Counted from the first letter of the stretch, positions 10,851 through 31,739 are shown. The stretch is DNA of 64,000 nt from Wolbachia pipientis (GCA_023052945.1 CP095495.1:62001-126000), one strand, 5' to 3'. Numbers and translations are program-made. Notes: generated by a model not told the origin, from the letters alone.

Positions 10851-12057
10851 AAGAACTTTTCTTTAACCACATAAATCCAAAAACAGCTAAAAGCAAACAT
10901 ACAGGAATAATTGATATTGCTTTTACTAGTAACTCAGTACCATACACAGGATTTCCTTGTACTACCATTCCATTCCAACATAAATCTATTATTTTTGCAA
11001 TTCCTGTATGAAAAAAATAGCCAAAAACCATAACTATCATGTTTGATATGGCTGTGGCTAAGCCTACCAAGTTACTGTTCACATAACTTATTGCTTTGTA
11101 AATAGTAATTACCTGATACCCAGACGCAAAGCCGATAACAAGAAGTGCAGGTAGTGCAATATATAAACCACCAGCTTGCGTGAAAAGTAAGAGGAAGCTA
11201 GCAATCATAGCAAAAGAACACGCAATAATCACTTCATAATGTTTGTCTGGATATTTCTCGAGCAAGTAAGCTAAAAAGAATGATCCAGTTCCCATACCTA
11301 TAAACATAAGCGAAGAAAGTGAAGATGCCAGATCTCCGGTCATTTGATATGCTTCACATAAGAACGCTTTTGCCCAACCATCAGCAAAACCTTCTAGTGG
11401 TCCAACCATTAAACCACCAAAAAAGCTGATTAGAATGATATGTTTGTTGAAAAGCACAGTTTTTAAATCTTGAAATATATTGTCACTTGCACTTTCTTCT
11501 GAACTACTGCTTGGTGTTATTAAAACCAACAGCAGAGCAAGCAAACAACCAAACGCCGAGAAAGTGTATATAACATAATTCCAACCAAACTTATTGAGCA
11601 AGAAGTCTATAGGTAATCCACCATAAATAGCTCCTAGTAACCCTATTACTATAGACAAGCTAGCCATTCTTGCTGATTTTTCTTGTGAAAAATACATACT
11701 TGCAACTTTGAAGAGCCCAATTGCTGAAGCAGATGATCCAATTCCGACAATCACTCTACCAAGTATTGAGTAATACCACTCATCAAAACATATCAGCGGC
11801 AATGTCCCAGTAAATGTCAAGGCAATGCATGCAGGAAAAACAAACTTTGGCCCAAATCTATCAAGAGCAAGACCAACAGGTATGTGAGCAAGCGTATAGC
11901 CTATATAATACAGCCCACCAAACTGACCAACATCTACAATACTTATATTAAATTTTGTTATTAATTCAGGTGCGATTATGTTTGGTATTACGCGTAATAT
12001 ATATTGGTACGCATAAAACAGTGACGCCAACAACCAGATTAAAAAATTCCTCTGCAA
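10822..12057 (-). CDS. Major facilitator superfamily transporter
   Basis: Inner-membrane permease of 411 residues with about 12 hydrophobic helices. The loop 2-3 motif is present as ALDRFGPKF (compare G-x-L-x-D-R-x-G-R), followed by [18 protein letters not shown] in helix 4. A short hydrophilic loop ([11 protein letters not shown]) separates the two halves. The substrate cannot be read from sequence. It sits upstream of glyA with a 29-base overlap. Confidence 0.85.
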   Translation of the reverse strand: MQRNFLIWLLASLFYAYQYILRVIPNIIAPELITKFNISIVDVGQFGGLYYIGYTLAHIPVGLALDRFGPKFVFPACIALTFTGTLPLICFDEWYYSILGRVIVGIGSSASAIGLFKVASMYFSQEKSARMASLSIVIGLLGAIYGGLPIDFLLNKFGWNYVIYTFSAFGCLLALLLVLITPSSSSEESASDNIFQDLKTVLFNKHIILISFFGGLMVGPLEGFADGWAKAFLCEAYQMTGDLASSLSSLMFIGMGTGSFFLAYLLEKYPDKHYEVIIACSFAMIASFLLLFTQAGGLYIALPALLVIGFASGYQVITIYKAISYVNSNLVGLATAISNMIVMVFGYFFHTGIAKIIDLCWNGMVVQGNPVYGTELLVKAISIIPVCLLLAVFGFMWLKKSSYDKCFRKDL

Positions 12058-12241
12058 TACTTTACCCCAAAGCTAGTATTATAGATACTCTGTTTATAGG
12101 AAACAATATTTTTATGAATACTTATTTTAATTTACCGGAATTTTATACAGTTGAACTCATAGCCAACATAAGTAGTTTATGCATTAACTAAATTTTCCAG
12201 GTTCAAGTTTGGATGATGGAAAAAGTTCACTTTTTCTATTT

Positions 12242-12403
12242 TTAAAAGAGACCTTTTATTTTACTTACAATTTTTTCTACCATGTCTATAACTGGCTCAT
12301 GAATAAGGTATATGAAAAAAATCACACCACAAATGATAAGTATATTTATGATTTTGCCCTTATTCATCTTTACCTTAAGCTTCACTTTTGTTACAAGATC
12401 CAT
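12242..12403 (-). CDS. Small single-helix membrane protein (53 residues)
   Basis: Short minus-strand frame from ATG at 12403 to TAA at 12242. The N terminus is strongly basic (Lys at 6, 8, 10, 12, 15, 17), then a hydrophobic helix at about residues 18-34 (NKGKIINILIICGVIFFIYL region), then an amphipathic EPVIDMVEKIVSKIKGLF tail. This looks like an N-in membrane microprotein, and the basic-hydrophobic-amphipathic order is more protein-like than the plus-strand frame across it. There is no strong ribosome binding site and no family that I recognise. Confidence 0.45.
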   Translation of the reverse strand: MDLVTKVKLKVKMNKGKIINILIICGVIFFIYLIHEPVIDMVEKIVSKIKGLF

Positions 12404-12545
12404 TTTATTTATGTTTTTATTTCATGCTGACAATTATATCTTAAATACCATAATTTTTAGTAAAATTTGACTTCAGAAGTATCTTATTAACTCAATATTA
12501 ACCTTTCTACATGTAAAATAGTTAATATAACATTGAGGTAGGCTG

Positions 12546-13034
12546 ATGAACATAAGCACAATAGATAATACACTGCAAAATTACATAACAAAATACATCG
12601 AACAAACATTCGCTACACATGCGTCAGGTAATAGATATGACAAATTGTATAGGGAACTTCTAAGTGGTATAGAAGAGATAATAAAACTCACTATAAACGA
12701 AGCAAAACATTATGACAAAAGTTTGGAAAATCTATATAACGATTCAAGATTTAATAAGAAATTTATTCAAGCTGTTGCTAAACATCAGGTGTCGGAATTT
12801 TTAAATACTCACCCGAAAAGAAAAGAAATTGTTGCAGAATTTAACAATGAACATCACATCAACGAAAGCGATTTAAAGACTCTGGAGAAAGGGAAAGATT
12901 TAGTAAATAAAATAAATAACATTAACTTACTGCAACGAAATGAAAAAAATGAGGAATTCAATATTAGAAAGACACTTGCTCACTCAATAAAAACGCCTTC
13001 TATAGAAAAATACAAATTAGAACATTCAAGATAA
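12546..13034 (+). CDS. Hypothetical protein, helical and soluble
   Basis: 162 residues, rich in Lys, Glu and Asn, no signal peptide or membrane helix, predicted mostly helical. I do not recognise the family. A GAGG ribosome binding site (TTGAGGTAGG) lies about nine bases before the ATG. Codon use matches neighbours. It stands alone, in a tail-to-tail arrangement with the aminotransferase gene. Confidence 0.7.
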   Translation: MNISTIDNTLQNYITKYIEQTFATHASGNRYDKLYRELLSGIEEIIKLTINEAKHYDKSLENLYNDSRFNKKFIQAVAKHQVSEFLNTHPKRKEIVAEFNNEHHINESDLKTLEKGKDLVNKINNINLLQRNEKNEEFNIRKTLAHSIKTPSIEKYKLEHSR

Positions 13035-13087
13035 CCTTAGTGAATATTTTTGACGCGGTGAAATGGGTAATTTATGGATAGTCTATT

Positions 13088-14281
13088 TCATTTTAACTCC
13101 TGGCACGCTTTAGTAATACTATCACATCCAATTTCTAATTGTTCCTGAGAGGTTGCATAAGAAATTCTGATAAAATTTTCTAGACCAAACGCAATTCCTG
13201 GAACCACAGCAACTAAATGATCCTCTAGCAGGTATTCAGTGAAATCAAGATCATTATTTATTACTTTACCACTTTTTGTACTCTTACTGAGCAATCCTTC
13301 ACACGAGACAAACAAATAAAATGCGCCTTGCGGAATGGATGCTGATAATCCCGGAGCAGAATTTAGCTTTTTCACCATAAAATCTCTACGACTCTTAAAA
13401 ATCCTTGTTCTCTCTTTCAAAAAACTATGGTCATCGTTTAATGCTGCTGCTGCTGCTGCTTGTGCTATCGAATTTGGGTTAGAAGTGCTCTGAGACTGCA
13501 GCGTAGAGATAGCTTTTACTACATCACTTCTGCCTGCAATATACCCTATTCTCCAGCCTGTCATTGCATAGGCTTTTGACACTCCATTGACTACAAAAAC
13601 TCTGTTGTAAAGCTTCGGCTCAACCTGAGCAATAGTAAAAAATTTTTCGTCGTATATTATATGCTCATAAATATCATCTGTAACGACATTCACATGTGGA
13701 TATTCAAGCAATACTTGTGCTATGTCTTTCAATTCACTATACGTGTACACAACCCCTGCAGGATTGTTCGGTGAGTTAAGAATTAACCATTTAGTTTTTT
13801 TAGTTATCCTGCTTTTCAATAATTCCGCTGTCAGTTTAAAATTTTGCTTGCATTCCACTACAACTGGTAAGCCGCCAAAAAGATTTACCATATCAACATA
13901 TGAAACCCAATAAGGAGCTGGAATAATAACTTCATCTCCAGAGTTAATTGTTGCCATAAACAAATTGAATAACACCTGCTTAGCACCAGTACCAACACAG
14001 ATTTGGTTAAACGTGTACTTGAGGTTATTATCCCTTCTTAACTTATTAATTATTGCTTCTTTCAGCTCACGCGTTCCATCAACAGCAGTATACTTAGTTT
14101 TACCTTCACTTATTGCTTGAATAGCTGCTTTTTTTATATGATCTGGAGTATCAAAATCCGGTTCTCCTGCAGCTAAAACACAGATCTTTTTTCCTTCACT
14201 TTTCAACTTATTTGCCTTATCAGTTACAGTAATTGTAGGCGATGGTTTTATTAGGGACATTCTTTTTGCAAGGTCTGACAT
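13088..14281 (-). CDS. aspC: Aspartate aminotransferase (class I/II PLP aminotransferase)
   Basis: Transfers the amino group between aspartate and 2-oxoglutarate. The 397-residue length is standard. The PLP lysine is K236 in NGVSKAYAMTGWRIGY. Other anchors are AAGEPDFDTP, NSPNNPAGVVY, TDDIYEHIIYD, and a C-terminal arginine in NFIRISYAT. The N terminus MSDLAKRMSLIKPSPT is typical of the alphaproteobacterial subgroup (sometimes named aatA). Monocistronic by position. Confidence 0.94.
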   Translation of the reverse strand: MSDLAKRMSLIKPSPTITVTDKANKLKSEGKKICVLAAGEPDFDTPDHIKKAAIQAISEGKTKYTAVDGTRELKEAIINKLRRDNNLKYTFNQICVGTGAKQVLFNLFMATINSGDEVIIPAPYWVSYVDMVNLFGGLPVVVECKQNFKLTAELLKSRITKKTKWLILNSPNNPAGVVYTYSELKDIAQVLLEYPHVNVVTDDIYEHIIYDEKFFTIAQVEPKLYNRVFVVNGVSKAYAMTGWRIGYIAGRSDVVKAISTLQSQSTSNPNSIAQAAAAAALNDDHSFLKERTRIFKSRRDFMVKKLNSAPGLSASIPQGAFYLFVSCEGLLSKSTKSGKVINNDLDFTEYLLEDHLVAVVPGIAFGLENFIRISYATSQEQLEIGCDSITKACQELK

Positions 14282-14388
14282 ATCTTACTGAAGCTAAATT
14301 CAAATAATAAACTCTGCATAATAAAAAAGCTAGGAATTTTATTATTTTACATAAGGTAAAAAAAGGCAAATAGTTTTTAGGTTTACTG

Positions 14389-14551
14389 TCACTCCAGTGC
14401 TCTCTTCTTGTCATCTAAGTAGCCCTTCCCTGTCATCCGAGTACCTCCTTCCCCTGTTATCCGAGTAGCCCCCTTTCTTGTCATTTGAGTAGCCCTCTTC
14501 TTGTCATCCAAGTAGCCCTCCCCTGTCATCCCAGTGCGTGACACTGGGATC
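14389..14551. repeat. Tandem array of degenerate 22-24 bp units ending in a palindrome
   Basis: Six units in a row start with GTCAYYYNAGT (GTCACTCCAGTG, GTCATCTAAGTAG, GTCATCCGAGTA, GTTATCCGAGTAG, GTCATTTGAGTAG, GTCATCCAAGTAG), each followed by a pyrimidine-rich spacer. They lead into a complete ATCCCAGTG...CACTGGGAT palindrome at 14529-14551. The units look like left arms of that palindrome. The rest of 14282-14569 holds no gene. Confidence 0.8.
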
Positions 14552-14569
14552 TCATTTCGTAACTTCATA

Positions 14570-15525
14570 AGACCTGCTGCGAATCAAGCGATAAAAAAAA
14601 GGAAAGGAGGGTGACTAAAATCAAGGTTAACTAAAAGGCGTGCTTAAGATTTACAATACCAGCAATAATATTGAACCTCAGGTTATATTTTTTCTGAAAA
14701 TTGCGATAAACATTCGACATAATCTTAAATATCTTTATCTCTCGGATCTTGTTTTCTACTCTCATTCTAAATGATGCTAATCTTCTATTATGCTCTGGAG
14801 TTAATGGCTTTTTACGATACTTTTTATATGGAATTATAACATTGCTTTGCAATTTTTGCCAACCTTGATATCCAGAATCGGCATGTTTTATGCTATCAAG
14901 TGGTAAATATTTTTCTTGTTTCCTTATGCAGAAATCACTAATTCTACCACGGTATGACTTTGACACTGATAAAATTCTTCCTCCTTCTTCGATAATAATC
15001 TCAGTTTTCATAGTGTTGGTTCTTTTTTTTCCTGAATATGATTTCTTCCGTTTTTTACTATCTTCTGGTCTCTGTATTTGCTGTTCTGTAACATCAGCCA
15101 AAATCTTCAGTATTTTTTCTGGCGTCATACTTCTATCTTTTGTTATAGTCACTTTTTTGGCGAGTAATGGCTCTATTCTCTTAAGTAACCTACATACATT
15201 TGCGTTGTGTACATTGAATAGGCATCCTAAAAATCTATGTGTTATGTAAGTGCGATAGTACAAAATTACGCAAAACAACTTATCTTCCAGAGTTGGTAGT
15301 TTTGATCTTCTACCATGACACTTTTTCTGTTTTTCCCATCCAGACCTCACTTTTTCCACTACTTTTTCGAACTCCTCTATAGTTAAACCTGTTATATTAC
15401 GAAAGTTTCTTGGGTATTTTTTCATATTATAGTAACTAAAGCTCATTTTTTTCCCTTACTTGATCTGCTTATTCTTCTTCTACCTCTCTCACATCATTTT
15501 TTCAATCACCTTTTTCAGCAGGTCT
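14570..15525 (-). mobile_element. IS5-family insertion sequence, intact copy 1 (956 bp)
   Basis: Ends are AGACCTGCTG and its complement CAGCAGGTCT, with weaker similarity further in. ATA flanks both sides (14567-14569 and 15526-15528), compatible with a 3-base target duplication. A second copy lies inverted at 35539-36493. The left flank is a palindrome repeat and the right flank is mid-dus, so the two sides do not come from one simple insertion into dus. Confidence 0.9.
14631..15446 (-). CDS. IS5-family DDE transposase, full frame
   Basis: 271 residues. The N terminus holds a helix-turn-helix region (TLEDKLFCVILYYRTYITH, NVCRLLKRIEPLL). The DDE domain shows SYSGKKRTNTMKTE, HADSGYQGW (second acidic residue) and RMRVENKIREIKIFK (catalytic Glu). 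The frame runs through an A8 run (15023-15030) just before TNTMK; the second copy has A7 there and is split. Either A8 is the functional length or the family uses slippage at this site. Confidence 0.9.
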   Translation of the reverse strand: MSFSYYNMKKYPRNFRNITGLTIEEFEKVVEKVRSGWEKQKKCHGRRSKLPTLEDKLFCVILYYRTYITHRFLGCLFNVHNANVCRLLKRIEPLLAKKVTITKDRSMTPEKILKILADVTEQQIQRPEDSKKRKKSYSGKKRTNTMKTEIIIEEGGRILSVSKSYRGRISDFCIRKQEKYLPLDSIKHADSGYQGWQKLQSNVIIPYKKYRKKPLTPEHNRRLASFRMRVENKIREIKIFKIMSNVYRNFQKKYNLRFNIIAGIVNLKHAF

Positions 15526-24749
<9,224 letters not shown>

Positions 24750-24789
24750 TTAAAAGAGCTATATCAATATAAAATTAATACATTAAATA

Positions 24790-25736
<947 letters not shown>

Positions 25737-25748
25737 GGTATCACTCCC

Positions 25749-26402
25749 TTAAATTATATCTTCCACTTTGCTTATCTTATAAGCTTCACCCATAGTTGAA
25801 TTTAAAAAAACACCCTTGAAGTAAATTCCCTTTGCAGAAATAGGTTTATTATCTTTAATTACTTTAAGAAAGGCTTTTAAATTTTCTAGCAAGTCATCAA
25901 TATCAAATTTAATATTTCCTAATTTACCATGAATAACACCATTTTTATCTGTTCTAAATTTTATCTGACCAGACTTAATGGTTTTAATAGCTTCTGCAAT
26001 GTTAGAAGTCACAGTACCAAATTTAGGGTTAGGCATCAGCCCTTTAGCACCCAATACTTTTGCAATAGGAGTGATTTTTGCCACAAAATCAGGAGTAGTA
26101 ATGCACCAATCAACATCTAATTTTCTACCTTTTTTTATTTCTTCAACTAAATCCTCTCCTCCTGCAATATCAGCACCAGCTTTTTCAGCTTCTAATAAAT
26201 GTTTATCTTGAGCGAAAACAGCTACTTTAATATTCTTCCCGATACCTTTAGGCAAAACTACTGTACCACGCACCTGCTCTTCAGATTTACGTGAATCTAC
26301 GCCTAAATTGACTGCAATATCAACTGATTCATTAAACTTTGCTGAAGCAGACTCAATAATCTTCTTCAAACACTGCTTAGGATTATCATTATATGTATTC
26401 AT
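25749..26402 (-). CDS. rplA: 50S ribosomal protein L1
   Basis: L1-stalk protein that helps release deacylated tRNA. 217 residues, slightly shorter than the usual 225-235. It contains the family motif around [35 protein letters not shown] near the N terminus, and [14 protein letters not shown]. Position four bases after rplK is classic for the L11-L1 pair. Confidence 0.97.
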   Translation of the reverse strand: MNTYNDNPKQCLKKIIESASAKFNESVDIAVNLGVDSRKSEEQVRGTVVLPKGIGKNIKVAVFAQDKHLLEAEKAGADIAGGEDLVEEIKKGRKLDVDWCITTPDFVAKITPIAKVLGAKGLMPNPKFGTVTSNIAEAIKTIKSGQIKFRTDKNGVIHGKLGNIKFDIDDLLENLKAFLKVIKDNKPISAKGIYFKGVFLNSTMGEAYKISKVEDII

Positions 26403-26406
26403 TTAC

Positions 26407-26847
26407 CTAACCTTCCACAACTTCTATACCCATAGATTTTGCAGTGCCTACAACCATTTTCACTGCTGAATCTTCATTATCCACTTTCATATCAACCATC
26501 TTGCACTTTGCCACTTTAATTATAGCAGACATAGGTAATTTAGCCACTAATTCTTTACCAGGATTACCAGAACTTTTACTTAATTTAGCCTCCTGCTTAA
26601 GTAAATAAGCCACAGGTGGACCGCTGACAGTAAAATCATGAGAGCGATCATCCTTTATGGAAATTCGCACTGTTACTAAATCGCCTACTTTATAATTAGC
26701 GTTAGTAGCGCTAGTAACTTTATTAAAAGCTTCACAAAACTTAGGAACAGGTATACCACGTGGACCAAGTACTGAAGCAATTTTCGGTCCTGGAATTGCT
26801 TTCCCAGCTTCCATAAGTAAGTTAATCTTAGCAACTATAACACTCAT
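26407..26847 (-). CDS. rplK: 50S ribosomal protein L11
   Basis: GTPase-centre protein. 146 residues with the proline-rich N terminus (GKAIPGPKIASVLGPRGI), the SGPPVAYLLKQEAKLSK linker and the C-terminal rRNA-binding domain ending KSMGIEVVEG. It starts three bases after nusG ends. Confidence 0.98.
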   Translation of the reverse strand: MSVIVAKINLLMEAGKAIPGPKIASVLGPRGIPVPKFCEAFNKVTSATNANYKVGDLVTVRISIKDDRSHDFTVSGPPVAYLLKQEAKLSKSSGNPGKELVAKLPMSAIIKVAKCKMVDMKVDNEDSAVKMVVGTAKSMGIEVVEG

Positions 26848-26849
26848 AA

Positions 26850-27686
26850 TTAATCCTCTATTTTCTCTACTTTAGCCAGATCAAGCTCTATTATTGTCGG
26901 CTTACCTAAAATTGATACTTCCACATTAATAATTTTTTTCTCATCGTTTACCATATTTACCTTACCAGTAAAATTTTGAAAAAGACCATCATTAATTTTC
27001 ACTTTTTCACCTTTTTCATAACCATAACCTAACTTCTTTGTCTCTTGAGCATTATAAAGTGCATTACACATTGAGTGAATCTCATCGTCCAAAATCACCT
27101 TTGGAATATTACCATTTTTCAAAAACCCATAAACCTTAAGAGATTTTGGTATATTATTGATAAAATTCAATACTTCATCGCATAAATTCACGTATAAAAA
27201 GACATAACCAGGAAAGCATTTCCTTCGTGTAGCAATTTTCTTAGATTTCAACTCTACTTCACTTAGCTCTTCATATGGAATAAAAACTTCCTTAAAGTAA
27301 CCATTAACACTCAATCTCATAGAATTTTCCAATATATGTTGGCGCACTTTCTCTTCACAATTGGAAGCAACTCTCAAGATATACCATTTATATCTATTAA
27401 ATTCTTTACACTTTAAACTTATCTCATCATCTGAAATCATCTCAAAATCTCCAGATTCGCCACTGCAGAATCCAGGCGTTTGATTCAAAATATTTTTGCT
27501 TTCATCACATAGATGCATATATACATACACTTCACATAACTCTTTTATATCAGACTTTGAATTACATACCGTTTGATAAGGAATAAACACTTCCTTAAAA
27601 TAAACAGCATTACTTACCAATTCGCGTATATTTTGCTCATATCCATAATCAACTCTAATGATATACCATTTATATTCACATTCCAT
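26850..27686 (-). CDS. nusG: Transcription factor NusG with duplicated NGN domain
   Basis: NusG binds the RNA polymerase clamp and links transcription to Rho or the ribosome. This 278-residue protein is about 100 residues longer than usual. Residues about 5-95 form a degenerate NGN-like copy (YKWYIIRV, YFKEVFIPYQTV, VYMHLCDESKNIL, ISDDEI). Residues 99-208 repeat it as a canonical NGN (YKWYILRV, GYFKEVFIPYEEL, FPGYVFLYVNLCDEV, ILDDEI). A KOW domain follows at 222-270. The frame opens at a TTG (27698), but the ATG at 27686 is preferred. The start overlaps secE by 11 bases. Confidence 0.92.
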   Translation of the reverse strand: MECEYKWYIIRVDYGYEQNIRELVSNAVYFKEVFIPYQTVCNSKSDIKELCEVYVYMHLCDESKNILNQTPGFCSGESGDFEMISDDEISLKCKEFNRYKWYILRVASNCEEKVRQHILENSMRLSVNGYFKEVFIPYEELSEVELKSKKIATRRKCFPGYVFLYVNLCDEVLNFINNIPKSLKVYGFLKNGNIPKVILDDEIHSMCNALYNAQETKKLGYGYEKGEKVKINDGLFQNFTGKVNMVNDEKKIINVEVSILGKPTIIELDLAKVEKIED

Positions 27687-27876
27687 AAATAATTCCAAAT
27701 AAAGCCTTAATTACGTAAAGAGACATAAAATCCACAAAACAGAAGAAAATCGAAAAGCATAATATAACAATCATCACAACAAATAGAGATGACAACACCT
27801 CCTGTTTCTTTACCCAAGCAATTCTTCGTATTTCTTGCTTTATATCATAGAAAAAAACACACAAACTTTTTAACAT
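27676..27876 (-). CDS. secE: Preprotein translocase subunit SecE
   Basis: Essential clamp of the SecYEG channel. A short form of 66-69 residues with the conserved amphipathic segment DIKQEIRRIAWVKKQEV followed by one transmembrane helix. An in-frame GTG at 27885 would add three residues; the ATG at 27876 is chosen. It lies between trnW and nusG as in many bacteria. Confidence 0.93.
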   Translation of the reverse strand: MLKSLCVFFYDIKQEIRRIAWVKKQEVLSSLFVVMIVILCFSIFFCFVDFMSLYVIKALFGIIYGM

Positions 27877-27895
27877 TTTCACCACAACATTAATG

Positions 27896-27968
27896 CAGGA
27901 GCGATAGGAATTGAACCTACAACCTCTGGTTTTGGAGACCAGCGCTCTACCAATTGAGCTACACTCCT
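27896..27968 (-). tRNA. trnW: tRNA-Trp (anticodon CCA)
   Basis: The cloverleaf fits on the minus strand. The acceptor AGGAGTG pairs with CGCTCCT, the anticodon arm is CTGGT-CTCCAAA-ACCAG with anticodon CCA, and the T arm contains GGTTCAATTCC. Discriminator base is G. The 3' CCA is not encoded. It sits between tuf and secE, the usual bacterial place for trnW. Confidence 0.96.
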
Positions 27969-27981
27969 ATAACTCAAACTC

Positions 27982-29154
27982 TCACTCCAAAATTTCAGAA
28001 ACAACACCAGAACCAACAGTTCTACCGCCCTCTCTTACCGCAAAACGCAATCCCTTATCCATTGCTATCGGTACTTGCAATTCTACTTCTACACTCACAT
28101 TATCTCCTGGCATTACCATCTCCTTCCCATCTAGCAACTTTATGCTCCCAGTTACATCCGTTGTCCTTAAATAAAACTGTGGCTGGTAATTCGCAAAAAA
28201 TGGTGTATGCCTTCCTCCTTCCTCTTTCTTTAATATATAAACCTCCGCCCTAAACTTTCTATGCGGCGTTATCGTCCCCGGCTTTGCTAATACTTGCCCT
28301 CTCTCCACTTCTTCTCTTTTTGTTCCTCTGAGCAATATTCCTACATTGAGTCCTGCACTTCCCTTATCCAACAACTTCTTAAACATTTCTACACCTGTGC
28401 ATATCGTCTTTTGCGTCGCTTTCAGACCTATTATCTCTATCTCTTCTCCCGTCTTTATCTCTCCCTTCTCTATCCTTCCTGTTACCACCGTTCCTCGCCC
28501 CGATATCGAAAATACATCCTCGATTGGCAATAAAAATGGTAAATCCACAGGCCTTGGTGGAACCTCCACATACTCATCTAACTTCTCCATCAATTTATCT
28601 ATTGATTTCTTTCCATATTCGCTACTATCATCCTCCAGCGCTTTCAATGCAGACCCCACTACCACAGGCACTTCATCCCCTGGAAATCCGTATTTATTCA
28701 GCAATTCCCTCACTTCCATTTCCACCAAATCTATCATATCAGCATCAGCAACATCAGCTTTATTTATATACACCACGATATATCCAACACCTACCTGCTT
28801 CGCTAGCAATATATGCTCTCTCGTTTGTGGCATTGGCCCATCAACCCCCGACACTACCAATATCGCCGCATCCATCTGTGCTGCACCTACTATCATGTTC
28901 TTTACATAGTCAGCATGTCCAGGACAATCAACGTGTGCATAATGCCTTTTTTCCGTCTGATACTCAACATGCGCTGTTGCTATCGTTATCCCCCTTTTCC
29001 TTTCTTCTGGCGCCTTATCTATCTGATCGTACGCTACAAAATTTCCATAATGCTTTGTTATCGCCGCTGTTAACGTTGTCTTCCCATGATCCACATGTCC
29101 TATTGTTCCCACATTTACATGCGGCTTTCCAAATGCTTCCACTACTGCTGTCAT
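27982..29154 (-). CDS. tuf: Elongation factor Tu
   Basis: GTPase delivering aminoacyl-tRNA to the ribosome. 390 residues with G1 GHVDHGKT, G2 RGITI, G3 [13 protein letters not shown]4 NKAD and a complete beta-barrel domain 2 and 3 ([36 protein letters not shown]). GC content is visibly higher than in neighbouring genes, as expected for a strongly expressed gene. It lies 11 bases downstream of fusA. Confidence 0.98.
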   Translation of the reverse strand: MTAVVEAFGKPHVNVGTIGHVDHGKTTLTAAITKHYGNFVAYDQIDKAPEERKRGITIATAHVEYQTEKRHYAHVDCPGHADYVKNMIVGAAQMDAAILVVSGVDGPMPQTREHILLAKQVGVGYIVVYINKADVADADMIDLVEMEVRELLNKYGFPGDEVPVVVGSALKALEDDSSEYGKKSIDKLMEKLDEYVEVPPRPVDLPFLLPIEDVFSISGRGTVVTGRIEKGEIKTGEEIEIIGLKATQKTICTGVEMFKKLLDKGSAGLNVGILLRGTKREEVERGQVLAKPGTITPHRKFRAEVYILKKEEGGRHTPFFANYQPQFYLRTTDVTGSIKLLDGKEMVMPGDNVSVEVELQVPIAMDKGLRFAVREGGRTVGSGVVSEILE

Positions 29155-29165
29155 AATTATTACCC

Positions 29166-31238
29166 TTAATTATACTTTAATTTTAACTCATCAACCACAT
29201 ATTGTGGTACTTGTTCATAATAAGAAAAATGCATACTATACTGAGCTCTTCCCTGAGATATAGAACGCAAAACATTTATATAACCAAACATATTCGCAAG
29301 AGGTACGAAAGCAAGAATTATAGTGCTACTATTATGCGTTTCCATACTTGAAACTTGCCCCCTTCTGCTATTTACATCGCCCATGATATCGCCCATATAC
29401 TCTTCAGGCGTAATGATTTCAACTTTCATTATAGGTTCTAACATTTTTGGACCAGCTTTATTTGCCATCTCTTTAAAAGCACCTTTAGCAGCAAGTTCAA
29501 AAGCTAAAGGACTAGAATCAACTTCATGGAAAGCACCATCAATAAGGGTAGCCTTAAAATCAATAACTGGAAAACCAGAGATCATGCCTCCTTCTTTTAT
29601 CAACTCTAAACCATTTTGTACACCAGGAATATATTCTTTTGGAATTGTACCACCTACAATTTTACTTTCAAATTGAAACCCAGAACCAGGTTCAAGAGGT
29701 TCAAATATAATCTTTACTTTTGCAAATTGGCCAGCACCACCAGATTGTTTTTTATGAATGTAATCAATTTCAACAGATTTAGTGATAGTTTCACGATATG
29801 CAACTTGAGGCGCACCGACGTTAGCTTCAACGTTAAACTCGCGCTTCATTCTATCAACAATAATCTCAAGATGCAGCTCACCCATGCCTTTCAATATAGT
29901 CTGTCCACTCTCCGCATTTACTGACATTCTTAAAGAAGGATCTTCTGCAACCAATCTATTTAAAGCAACACTTAATTTTTCCTGATCTGAAGTAGTTTTA
30001 GGTTCCACGGCAATTTCAATAACAGGCTCAGGAAATTCCATACGCTCTAATAATATAGGAAAATCAGATGAACATAAAGTGTCGCCAGTAATTGTTCTTT
30101 TTAATCCAACTAAGGCAACTATATCACCAACTTTAGCTTCGTTTATATCTTCTCTGTTATTTGCATGCATAAGCAGCATTCTGCCAATTCCTTCAGTCTC
30201 ATTTTTTCCTGCATTTAATACAGCAGATTTAGATTTTAACTTACCGGAATAAATACGAATAAACGTCAAGCTACCTACAAACTTATCCGTCATCACTTTA
30301 AACGCAAGAGCAACGAATTTCTCTTTTTCTGAAGGTTTGATCTCAATTTTCTTTTCTGAATCTTTAGGATCAGTTCCAACAATTACATCAATATCAATAG
30401 GAGAAGGTAAAAAATCAACCACACCATCTAAAAGTGGTTGTACGCCTTTATTTTTAAAAGCTGATCCACATAATACAGGAACAAATTTTCCTTTAATGGT
30501 CCCATTTCTCACGCATTTTTTCAGTAAATCCGCTGGCAGATCGTTAGACTCAAAGTAAATATTCATCGCTTCATCATCCATCTCAGCTGCAGCATCTAAT
30601 AAAAAATTTCGATATTCTTGAGCCTTGTCAAGCAAATCAGAAGGAATATCTTCATAAGAAAATTTAGCGCCCAACGTTTCTTCTTGCCATATAATGGCTT
30701 TCATAGAAATAAGGTCAATTATACCTTTGAAATCTTTCTCACTTCCTATTGGCAACTGAATGACTAAAGGTGCTGCACTAAGCTTCGTCTTTATCATATC
30801 AACACATCGATAAAAATTTGCCCCTATTCTATCCATCTTATTAACAAAGCAAATACGAGGAACGCTATATTTATCAGCTTGACGCCAAACTGTTTCAGAT
30901 TGAGGTTCAACTCCAGCAACTCCATCAAATACAGCAACTGCACCATCCAAAACCCTTAAAGATCTCTCAACTTCAATAGTAAAATCAACGTGACCTGGAG
31001 TGTCTATTATATTGACCCTATGATCATTCCAAAAACATGTTGTTGCAGCAGATGTGATTGTAATACCACGCTCTTTTTCCTGCTCCATCCAATCCATAGA
31101 AGCTGCCCCATCGTGCACTTCACCAATTCTATTTTGCTTGCCAGTATAAAATAAAATACGCTCTGTTGTGGTAGTCTTACCAGCATCTATGTGAGCCATT
31201 ATTCCTATATTTCTGTATTTAGATATCCCAATTTCCAT
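29166..31238 (-). CDS. fusA: Elongation factor G
   Basis: Ribosomal translocase. 690 residues with G1 [10 protein letters not shown]2 RGITITSA, G3 DTPGHVDF, G4 NKMD and the C-terminal domains ([34 protein letters not shown]). It is 21 bases after rpsG in the str operon. Confidence 0.98.
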   Translation of the reverse strand: MEIGISKYRNIGIMAHIDAGKTTTTERILFYTGKQNRIGEVHDGAASMDWMEQEKERGITITSAATTCFWNDHRVNIIDTPGHVDFTIEVERSLRVLDGAVAVFDGVAGVEPQSETVWRQADKYSVPRICFVNKMDRIGANFYRCVDMIKTKLSAAPLVIQLPIGSEKDFKGIIDLISMKAIIWQEETLGAKFSYEDIPSDLLDKAQEYRNFLLDAAAEMDDEAMNIYFESNDLPADLLKKCVRNGTIKGKFVPVLCGSAFKNKGVQPLLDGVVDFLPSPIDIDVIVGTDPKDSEKKIEIKPSEKEKFVALAFKVMTDKFVGSLTFIRIYSGKLKSKSAVLNAGKNETEGIGRMLLMHANNREDINEAKVGDIVALVGLKRTITGDTLCSSDFPILLERMEFPEPVIEIAVEPKTTSDQEKLSVALNRLVAEDPSLRMSVNAESGQTILKGMGELHLEIIVDRMKREFNVEANVGAPQVAYRETITKSVEIDYIHKKQSGGAGQFAKVKIIFEPLEPGSGFQFESKIVGGTIPKEYIPGVQNGLELIKEGGMISGFPVIDFKATLIDGAFHEVDSSPLAFELAAKGAFKEMANKAGPKMLEPIMKVEIITPEEYMGDIMGDVNSRRGQVSSMETHNSSTIILAFVPLANMFGYINVLRSISQGRAQYSMHFSYYEQVPQYVVDELKLKYN

Positions 31239-31259
31239 ATCACAATTAACTAGCTAACA

Positions 31260-31739
31260 TTAAAAACGAAGATGAGAAAATGCCTTATTAGCCTCAGCCA
31301 TTTTATATTTTTCTTCGCACATCTTAAACGCACCACCGCGTTTATTATAAGCATCCAGTATTTCAGATTGCAAACAATCAACAGTGGTTTTTCCACTCTT
31401 TTTTCGAGCAGCAGAAGTTGCTTTAGCAACCCACCTTAACGCCAAAGAAATCGCTCTATCTTGTCGAACTTCAACAGGCACTTGATAAGTTGCACCACCA
31501 ATGCGTCGAGAACGCACTTCTATAGAAGGAGTAACATTTCCTACCGCTGTTTCAAAAATTGATAACCCACCTTCGCCTACTTTCTTTTCAACTAAAGACA
31601 AAGCGTCATAGATAATCTTTTCTGCAGTAGATTTTTTACCACATTTCATGATTGTATTAATGAAACGCATCAGCAAAACACTGCCATAACGCGAATCAGG
31701 ACTTATTTCTCTTTTTTTTGCTTTATTCCGACGAGCCAT
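31260..31739 (-). CDS. rpsG: 30S ribosomal protein S7
   Basis: Assembly initiator of the 30S head. 159 residues with [17 protein letters not shown], the [15 protein letters not shown] motif and [17 protein letters not shown]. Five bases after rpsL. Confidence 0.98.
   Translation of the reverse strand: MARRNKAKKREISPDSRYGSVLLMRFINTIMKCGKKSTAEKIIYDALSLVEKKVGEGGLSIFETAVGNVTPSIEVRSRRIGGATYQVPVEVRQDRAISLALRWVAKATSAARKKSGKTTVDCLQSEILDAYNKRGGAFKMCEEKYKMAEANKAFSHLRF

Noticed and set aside
12209..12430. 73-codon plus-strand frame
   Set aside because: Aromatic-rich AT translation over the minus-strand microprotein frame, with no ribosome binding site. The minus-strand frame looks more protein-like.
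28346..29156. Long plus-strand open frames over tuf (187 and 210 codons)
   Set aside because: They are antisense shadows of the GC-richer tuf gene, low in complexity (Ser, Pro, Leu rich), with no ribosome binding site or known motif.
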